A DNA stretch of 64,000 bases from Yimella lutea (GTDB lineage Bacteria; Actinomycetota; Actinomycetes; Actinomycetales; Dermatophilaceae). The notes under the pieces were generated by a model. That model was not told the origin of the DNA and did no database searches. It was given only the letters and a program-made list of their open reading frames with translations. Shown here piece by piece: positions 58,742-64,000 of the stretch. The position numbers and the translations under genes are program-made. Within the stretch, counting starts at the first letter, position 1; the number at the start of each line of letters is the position of its first letter. Location of the stretch: positions 2,418,001 through 2,482,000 of the forward strand of contig NZ_VFMO01000001.1 of assembly GCF_006715095.1 (NCBI RefSeq), read 5' to 3'.

Positions 58742-58747
58742 ACTATA
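58742..58747 (-). promoter_or_regulatory. strong -10 box (TATAGT) of the AftD2-GT2-GT4 operon
   Basis: TATAGT on the minus strand is the best -10 match in the window. It lies 11 bases before TTG 58730 and 65 bases before the alternative GTG 58676. The 17-base spacer places the -35 at TGTGAC. It sits in the 124-base divergent region shared with the flippase gene. Confidence 0.5.
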
Positions 58748-58854
58748 ACTGCCCGGTAACCTAGGTCACAGCGCATCGCCACGATGCTTGCTCTGTCATC
58801 TCCCATCATTTCCCGATCACGTGCGGATCGGGTCGACCACATGCCTAGGACACG

Positions 58855-60108
58855 GTGAAGAATCCAGCCACCAAGGGTTACCGCCATCAGGCGTTGGCGG
58901 CCGTCCTGGGACTTGCGATGGGGCTGTCGAACCTGCTCGGCTACTTGATGGTGCTGCTGTTGACCCGCTCACTGGGTCCGGCCGACTTCGGCGGCTACAC
59001 CGCTTTGTCCACCTACGGCGTCCTGTTGGCGATTCCTGCGGGCGCGTTCCAGATCGTGGTCGCCCGACGGCTGTCCAGCGGCTGGGCCGATACCGGGTTG
59101 CGACAGACCTCGGGCATCGGATCGGCTGCCTTGCTGGGAGTCGTGTTCTTCGCAATCACGACAGTGCTCGCCCCGTGGCTGATCGAGATCTTCCACGTGG
59201 GTTCCGCCTGGTCCGCGGTCTTCCTCGCAGCGATGTTGCCGCCCATGATGCTCACCGGATGTTTCCAGGGCATCCTGCTGGGTCGCCAACGCCTACGCCA
59301 GTTGTCGATTCTCTACCTGGTCACGGCGGTGAGCCGGGTCCTCGCGGCAGCAGTCGCTGCCACGTTCGCGTTCTCGGTACGCGACGTGTTCGCGGCGATG
59401 TTCCTGGCCACGCTCGTGTCGGCCGCGACCGGCGCCTGGCTGACACGAGCCGATCTGCGGTCGTTGCCGCGATCAGCCCACGGACTCACCGGTGAGATGC
59501 TGCGCTCGAACAGCACCCTCGCCGCGTACGTGGCGCTGACCAACATCGACGTCCTGCTCGCGCGGCACTTCCTCGACCCGCACGAGAGCGGTGGTTACGC
59601 CCTGGCGTCCACCTTCGGTCGCGCGATGTGTTGGGGCACGCAGTTCGTCGCGCTCATCATCGTGCCCCGGATGCACGGCATCAATCCCACGCGGACACTG
59701 CTGAGAGCCAGTCTGTTGGTCCTGACCATCGGGTTGTGCGGCACTGTCCTCATCGCCGTCGACCCCGGGTTGTTTATCACTCTGGCCGGAGGCGCTGAGT
59801 TCACCGAGTACGGCTCTCTGGCGCTCATCTGTGTCGTGCTCGGAATCGCGTGGGCTCTGGCGCAGGTGTGGTTGTTCTCGGAGATGAGCACGGACTCCGG
59901 TGTCCTCGGTGCACTCACCTGGGTGGTCGTCGGGGTGCAGAGCGCGACGATCTGGCTGTGGGCACACGAGAGCCCCGGTCAGATCGTCGGTGTCTGCTTG
60001 GCGGGGGCACTCCTGATCGCAGTTGCGGGTCTGCTGCGCGTGCTACGCGGGCGCCGACCGCCGGACGGTGCCCGTCCGGAGCTACTTGTCCTCGCCGATG
60101 GCCCGTGA
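58855..60108 (+). CDS. polysaccharide flippase (Wzx/MOP superfamily)
   Basis: Lipid-linked oligosaccharide flippase-like protein with about 12 helices in 417 residues. The start YRHQALAAVLGLAMGLSNLLG, with LLTRSLGPADFGGYTALSTY (about 40-59), is the family N-terminal signature, and ALTNIDVLLARHFLDPHESGGYAL (read as two parts around residue 227) is the equivalent block of the second half. It would move a lipid-linked glycan unit across the membrane for the GT-C enzymes. GTG 58855 has AGGA upstream. The last 27 bases overlap the convergent methyltransferase. Confidence 0.87.
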   Translation: MKNPATKGYRHQALAAVLGLAMGLSNLLGYLMVLLLTRSLGPADFGGYTALSTYGVLLAIPAGAFQIVVARRLSSGWADTGLRQTSGIGSAALLGVVFFAITTVLAPWLIEIFHVGSAWSAVFLAAMLPPMMLTGCFQGILLGRQRLRQLSILYLVTAVSRVLAAAVAATFAFSVRDVFAAMFLATLVSAATGAWLTRADLRSLPRSAHGLTGEMLRSNSTLAAYVALTNIDVLLARHFLDPHESGGYALASTFGRAMCWGTQFVALIIVPRMHGINPTRTLLRASLLVLTIGLCGTVLIAVDPGLFITLAGGAEFTEYGSLALICVVLGIAWALAQVWLFSEMSTDSGVLGALTWVVVGVQSATIWLWAHESPGQIVGVCLAGALLIAVAGLLRVLRGRRPPDGARPELLVLADGP

Positions 60109-60918
60109 GCGTGACAGGAACACCTTCGCCCCGGCGCGGAACAACCCGGGAAACTTGTTGACGGCCTTCCAGGCCACCGTGTTGACGCGGTCCTGAATCC
60201 TCGCCTGGTAAAGCCGCAGCGCCTCGTCCCTCTTGGACAGCGCTCGTCCGGTACCTGCCGGACGGCGGAACACCAGTGCGTGCAGACCGTTCGACCAACG
60301 CGGGTCATCCGCATGTGCCGCGTCCCAGGTGCGTTCGATCGTCCAGCCGGGGTGCTTGGCCAGGAACAGGCGGTGCGCCTTCTGCACGACCGGCCATGAG
60401 GCGTCATCGATGAGCACGAGCGCTTCGTCGGCGAGCAAGGGTTCCACCACCGCGAGCGCCAGATAGTGCGAGATGAGGGTGTGTTCCCCGTCGTAGAAGT
60501 ACACGCCCACCGGCTTGTCGATCAGGGTCCGGTCGGTCATCAGCTTGAAGCAATCGCCTTCGAGCAGAACGACGTTCGCCTGCCCCGCGTACTTCCCGAG
60601 GTTGGCCTCCAGCTCGGCTCGTGCTTGGAGTCCCTGCATACCGAACTCGAGGAAGTTCTCCATCGCATAGAAGTCCTTGCCGGCGTTGTCCTGCACGGCA
60701 GCACACAATGACCGGCCCTTGAACGTGCCGACCTCGAGATACGCTTCGTCGTCGGGCATCGCGGCGGCGGCCGCCTGAAGGACGGCAAGTTCATTGGGAC
60801 CGGTATAGCCCGCGACGTCGGTCGCGATCTGCGCCCACCGCGCGTCGAGAGGATCCGTGGTCTGCGGATCGCCGGGGAAGACGTCAGCCAACTGATCGAA
60901 GAACTTCGCGGTGTTCAT
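60082..60918 (-). CDS. class I SAM-dependent methyltransferase (Methyltransf_24-like)
   Basis: From ATG 60918 (GGAAGAGAG upstream) it has 278 residues. Motif I YLEVGTFKGRSLCAAV (about 63-78), MENFLEFGMQG, VLLEGDCFKLM and the block VGVYFYDGEHTLISHYLAL (about 138-156) match the Methyltransf_24/CmcI-like group often found in glycan clusters, acting on sugars or as O-methyltransferases. The C-terminus is basic (AKVFLSRSRAIGEDK). Its end overlaps the flippase by 27 bases on the opposite strand. It is divergent from the OafA-type gene. The longer frame to 61077 has no support. Confidence 0.85.
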   Translation of the reverse strand: MNTAKFFDQLADVFPGDPQTTDPLDARWAQIATDVAGYTGPNELAVLQAAAAAMPDDEAYLEVGTFKGRSLCAAVQDNAGKDFYAMENFLEFGMQGLQARAELEANLGKYAGQANVVLLEGDCFKLMTDRTLIDKPVGVYFYDGEHTLISHYLALAVVEPLLADEALVLIDDASWPVVQKAHRLFLAKHPGWTIERTWDAAHADDPRWSNGLHALVFRRPAGTGRALSKRDEALRLYQARIQDRVNTVAWKAVNKFPGLFRAGAKVFLSRSRAIGEDK

Positions 60919-61075
60919 AGACTCTCTTCCGGATAACGGCCCACGACTGGGACCCACGCGGCATCCTACCGATGGGTAACGTGCGTGTTCGAAGTTCCGC
61001 CGCACGTCGTCGCAGGCCTGTCGGGCACCTGCGCTTGCCCGCGGCTCTGCCCGGATCGAGGAGGACCAGCACCAC

Positions 61076-63028
61076 ATGGCGCAACACAGCAGATCGCACT
61101 ACGGCCACAGCCCGGCGCTGGACGGCCTGCGTGGGGTCTTCATGGCTGCGTTCATGGCCTTTCACTTCGGGGCGACGTTCCTGTCCGGCATGTGGATCGC
61201 GATCAACCTGTTCTTCGTGCTGTCCGGCTTCCTGATCACCCGGCTGTTGATCGAGGAACGCGAGACCCGCGCAAGCATCGACGTCTGGGGCTTCTACAAG
61301 CGACGCGGACGACGGATCCTGCCTGGGCTGTTCGCCATGTTGACGGTGGTGACCGTCTACGTCTGTGCGTGGGCACCGGAAGAGCTACGCGCCCGGTGGG
61401 GCGGTGACATTCTGGCCACCCTCGGATTCGTCATGAACTGGCGACTGATCGCCCAGAGCGACGAATACTTCGGCGACCACCTCATCGCGCCCCCGCTACG
61501 ACACGCCTGGACCCTCGGAATCGAGGAGCAGTACTACCTGGTCATCCCGTTCCTGGTGATGGGGCTAGTCCTGTTGGTGCGCAACCGTGCCGCACGCGTC
61601 CTGGCGCTCGTGGCCCTCGCCGGTCTGACGACGATCTGGACGGCGACGCTGGCCGCTCGGGAGTCGACCGGCTTCGCCCGGCTCTATTACGGCACCGATA
61701 CGCGCATCGCGTCGCTGCTGATCGGTACCGCACTCGGAATCGCGCTCGGATGGACCGCCAGGGAGGGTATCCCTCGGTTGCCGCTGTTGTGGGTCACCGT
61801 GCTCGGTTGGGTCGGACTGGTGAGCAATGTCGCGCTCTTCCTGTTGATCGATCCGTTCACCGACTGGATGTACACCCGCGGCGGGATGTTCTTCGGCGCC
61901 GTCGGGTCGGCGTTGCTGATCATGTCGCTCGCCGACCCGCGTCGCAGCGCCATCAAACAGTTGTTCAAACCCCGCATCGCGCGCTGGTTCGGTCGGCTCT
62001 CCTACTCGCTCTATCTGTGGCACTGGCCGGTTCACTTGCTGCTGGGTCCCGACGGGCTCGCCGGCAGCATCGTGCTCACCGGAGTCGTCGGCTTCGCGAT
62101 CTCCACTCTGCTCGCCTACCTGTCCGACCGATTCCTGGAGCAGCCGGTGCTGCGCGGTGGGATCAAGGCCCTGCTCCCTCGTCTCCGGGTCCCGATGGCG
62201 GCCGTTTTCGCGCCCATGGTCGCCTTCGTGGTGGTGTGTGCCACCGTGTTGCTGCCCACCTCGGCGGCGCCGACCGGATCGCAGACGACGGTCATGCCAG
62301 CAGCGATCACGCGGACCCAACCTGAGTACTCGGGCACACCTGCTGCCTTCGCGATGCTGGGCGATTCCGTGCCGTGGTACCTCACCGAACGCTTTCCGCG
62401 CAAGCTGTTCCCGCAGGCGAAACCGGTCAACCTCGCCTCCGAGGGGTGCGACCTGCTGGACCGGCCGCTGCTGTCGGTCGACGGCATCAAGGATCAGCAC
62501 GGAGCCTGCAAGCAGAACATGAACACCTGGGGCGCGCGATTGCGAGAGTCCGGCGCTGCGTCGTTGGTGGTCTGGGGTTCGCCGTTGCTGGCCTCGGCAC
62601 ACCAGATGCCCGACGGTTCGAAGGGGCTGCTGGGTAACCCTGCGTACGAGCAACTGATTCTGCAGACCTACGACCGGATCTGGCAGACCGCACGGGCCAA
62701 CGGAGCGCGGACCGTCGACGTGGTCAACGTGCCTTGTCGGCGCTTCGGAGCGGCTCCGGACTCCCAGGAGTACCAGCAACTGCAGCGCGAACAACCCGGC
62801 TACGTCGAGGAGTTCAACGATCCGGTTCGACTGAACGGCCTCCTGGCCCGCTGGGTGTCCTCCACCCCGGGCGCCCGCCTGATCGACCTGCACAGCGCCA
62901 TCTGCCCCGAAGGACGCCGGGATTCCATCAACGGAATCACCGTGTTCAACGACGGGCTGCATTTCTCCCCCGAGTTCACCCCGACGCTGTGGCGTTGGCT
63001 GCTCGGGCAGCTCAGCGCGCGCGCTTAA
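61076..63028 (+). CDS. OafA/YrhL-type acyltransferase with C-terminal SGNH domain
   Basis: Membrane O-acyltransferase fused to an extracytoplasmic SGNH domain, the architecture that O-acetylates surface polysaccharides. The 650 residues have an AT3 domain (about 12-385; LDGLRGVFMAAFMAFHFGA with the active-site His, YKRRGRRILPGLFAML, APPLRHAWTLGIEEQYYLV) and an SGNH domain (about 415-650) with the nucleophile block AMLGDSVPWYL and catalytic Asp-His in FNDGLHFSPE. Acyl groups pass from the membrane domain to SGNH, which attaches them to the glycan. ATG 61076. Its stop overlaps that of the convergent homologue (63025-63028). Confidence 0.92.
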   Translation: MAQHSRSHYGHSPALDGLRGVFMAAFMAFHFGATFLSGMWIAINLFFVLSGFLITRLLIEERETRASIDVWGFYKRRGRRILPGLFAMLTVVTVYVCAWAPEELRARWGGDILATLGFVMNWRLIAQSDEYFGDHLIAPPLRHAWTLGIEEQYYLVIPFLVMGLVLLVRNRAARVLALVALAGLTTIWTATLAARESTGFARLYYGTDTRIASLLIGTALGIALGWTAREGIPRLPLLWVTVLGWVGLVSNVALFLLIDPFTDWMYTRGGMFFGAVGSALLIMSLADPRRSAIKQLFKPRIARWFGRLSYSLYLWHWPVHLLLGPDGLAGSIVLTGVVGFAISTLLAYLSDRFLEQPVLRGGIKALLPRLRVPMAAVFAPMVAFVVVCATVLLPTSAAPTGSQTTVMPAAITRTQPEYSGTPAAFAMLGDSVPWYLTERFPRKLFPQAKPVNLASEGCDLLDRPLLSVDGIKDQHGACKQNMNTWGARLRESGAASLVVWGSPLLASAHQMPDGSKGLLGNPAYEQLILQTYDRIWQTARANGARTVDVVNVPCRRFGAAPDSQEYQQLQREQPGYVEEFNDPVRLNGLLARWVSSTPGARLIDLHSAICPEGRRDSINGITVFNDGLHFSPEFTPTLWRWLLGQLSARA

Positions 63029-64000
63029 CCCTCGACCCGCACGACCTGCGGGGCCAGCCAACTCCAGATGAGTTCGGCTCCCGGCTGCGAGAAGTGGATG
63101 CTGTCCTTGTAGACGCGGGCACCGTTGATGGTCCGCCGATATTCACCGGCCGGACACAGCTGACCGCTCAGGTCGAGCACCGACACGTCGCCCTGGTGGC
63201 GGGCCCTCCACTCACCGATCAACCTGTTCGCCCATGCGGTGTCGATCGGCACGGGCTCACGCCCGACGAGTTCTGCACTACGACCGCGCAATTGGGCCGG
63301 TTCGAGCACTCGACACGGAACGTTGACCACGTCGAGACGTCGCGCACCGGTGGTCTTGAACTGGCCGTACAAGGCGTCCAGGCTGCGCAGCAGGAGACGG
63401 CCCGCCTCCGGCGACCCCGGTTGGACGACACGCCCGTCGATCTGCAGCGGGAACAGGAATGCAAGGCCGGCCGGAGCGAGGATCACGTCCGACCCTGCGG
63501 CACGCGCCTGCCCTGGCCACCGTTCGCGCCAGGCTGCGCAACCAGGATCCTCAGGGATCGTCTTGTCCAGGACGGCGAGGGTCACAGGTACCGGGTTGCA
63601 GCCGTTGTACGTCGCCAACCTGGTCATCTGCAAACCCGGATAGCTCGATCGGTGGAATCCTTCGACGAGGGACGAGGGTATCGAGTCGCCGACCACGGCC
63701 ATCCGGACCGGGGTCGTCGGCGCGACATACCGCACGGATGCGTCCAGAGGCTGCCCGTTCCACGGCGGGCTGTCTGTCTGCGGCAACGAGTTCCACAGAC
63801 CTGCCGCGATCGCGGCCAGCACGGCCACCGTCACGAAGCCGGTGGCCCGAGGTACTCGTCGGCGCAGCATACGCCGGACCGAGCCGCGAAGCCCGTACAT
63901 CAGGATCGGCAGTTCGACCAGCCGGTAGGACGCGACCGCGCAGACCCAGGTGAGCAAAAACTGCAGCAACCCGTTGACCAGCGCCGGCAACGAGTCGAAG
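63025..64000 (-). CDS. acyltransferase with SGNH domain, 5' end outside window
   Basis: C-terminal part of a second OafA-type acyltransferase. The visible 324 codons are open to the right edge. The first residues (SLPALVNGLLQFLLTWVCA and YRLVELPILMYGLRGS) are the last helices of an AT3 domain with its VE(L/R)P motif, so TTG 63990 is not the start. After one more helix an SGNH domain shows the nucleophile block MAVVGDSIPSSLVEGF and the catalytic Asp-His in YKDSIHFSQPG. Domain order and length match its convergent neighbour. The two may put acyl groups on different positions of the same glycan. Confidence 0.88.
   Translation of the reverse strand, partial: FDSLPALVNGLLQFLLTWVCAVASYRLVELPILMYGLRGSVRRMLRRRVPRATGFVTVAVLAAIAAGLWNSLPQTDSPPWNGQPLDASVRYVAPTTPVRMAVVGDSIPSSLVEGFHRSSYPGLQMTRLATYNGCNPVPVTLAVLDKTIPEDPGCAAWRERWPGQARAAGSDVILAPAGLAFLFPLQIDGRVVQPGSPEAGRLLLRSLDALYGQFKTTGARRLDVVNVPCRVLEPAQLRGRSAELVGREPVPIDTAWANRLIGEWRARHQGDVSVLDLSGQLCPAGEYRRTINGARVYKDSIHFSQPGAELIWSWLAPQVVRVEG

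Overview
The window is high-GC actinobacterial DNA, probably from a Micrococcales-type organism such as Dermacoccaceae or Intrasporangiaceae. The evidence is the lineage-specific gene set (WhiA, RbpA, OpcA, a CoaE-GrpB fusion, DUF3068, DUF3817 and DUF2613 proteins), frequent GTG/TTG starts, 4-bp ATGA/GTGA gene overlaps, and several promoters whose -10 box ends only 6-7 bases before the start codon (leaderless mRNAs). No tRNA, rRNA, CRISPR array, prophage or insertion sequence was seen.

Positions 1-25400 are a conserved core. An ABC-2 exporter pair (left edge) and ctaA precede a degraded hypothetical gene and the heme O synthase ctaB. A forward operon tkt-tal-pgi-zwf-opcA-pgl encodes the pentose phosphate pathway. 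It converges on a reverse run of uvrC-rapZ-yvcK-whiA, gap-pgk-tpiA and secG-rbpA, meeting at a double hairpin at 12.6 kb. A Rieske lipoprotein gene and uvrA follow. This order matches the uvrC-to-ctaB region of mycobacteria and other actinobacteria.

Positions 25400-38700 are mixed housekeeping genes: a remnant of a secreted SGNH esterase, a GH15 trehalase/glucoamylase-like enzyme, an MBL-fold hydrolase, an NlpC/P60 peptidase, an EamA exporter, a DUF3817 protein, uvrB, a cation/proton antiporter, coaE-grpB, an SDR oxidoreductase, rpsA and a methyltransferase. A 108-bp inverted-repeat element lies between the SDR gene and rpsA.

Positions 38700-64000 are a large envelope-glycan locus. A five-gene reverse operon (hddA-gmhA-gmhB-DUF3068-UXS-like epimerase) would turn sedoheptulose 7-phosphate, made by the tkt product in this same window, into D-glycero-D-manno-heptose 1-phosphate beside a nucleotide-sugar decarboxylase/epimerase. 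Around it are two giant AftD-like GT-C membrane proteins, three other glycosyltransferases or GT-like membrane proteins, a flippase, three methyltransferases, a DUF2613 micro-protein and three acyltransferases, at least two with SGNH domains. The gene types and orientations resemble the M. tuberculosis Rv0224c-Rv0228 and aftD (Rv0236c/Rv0236A) loci used for lipoarabinomannan and arabinogalactan, but here they are merged with heptose genes. The most interesting hypothesis is that this locus makes a heptose-containing, O-acylated surface glycan or lipoglycan by an AftD/DUF3068-type route in a bacterium that shows no mycolate genes in this window.
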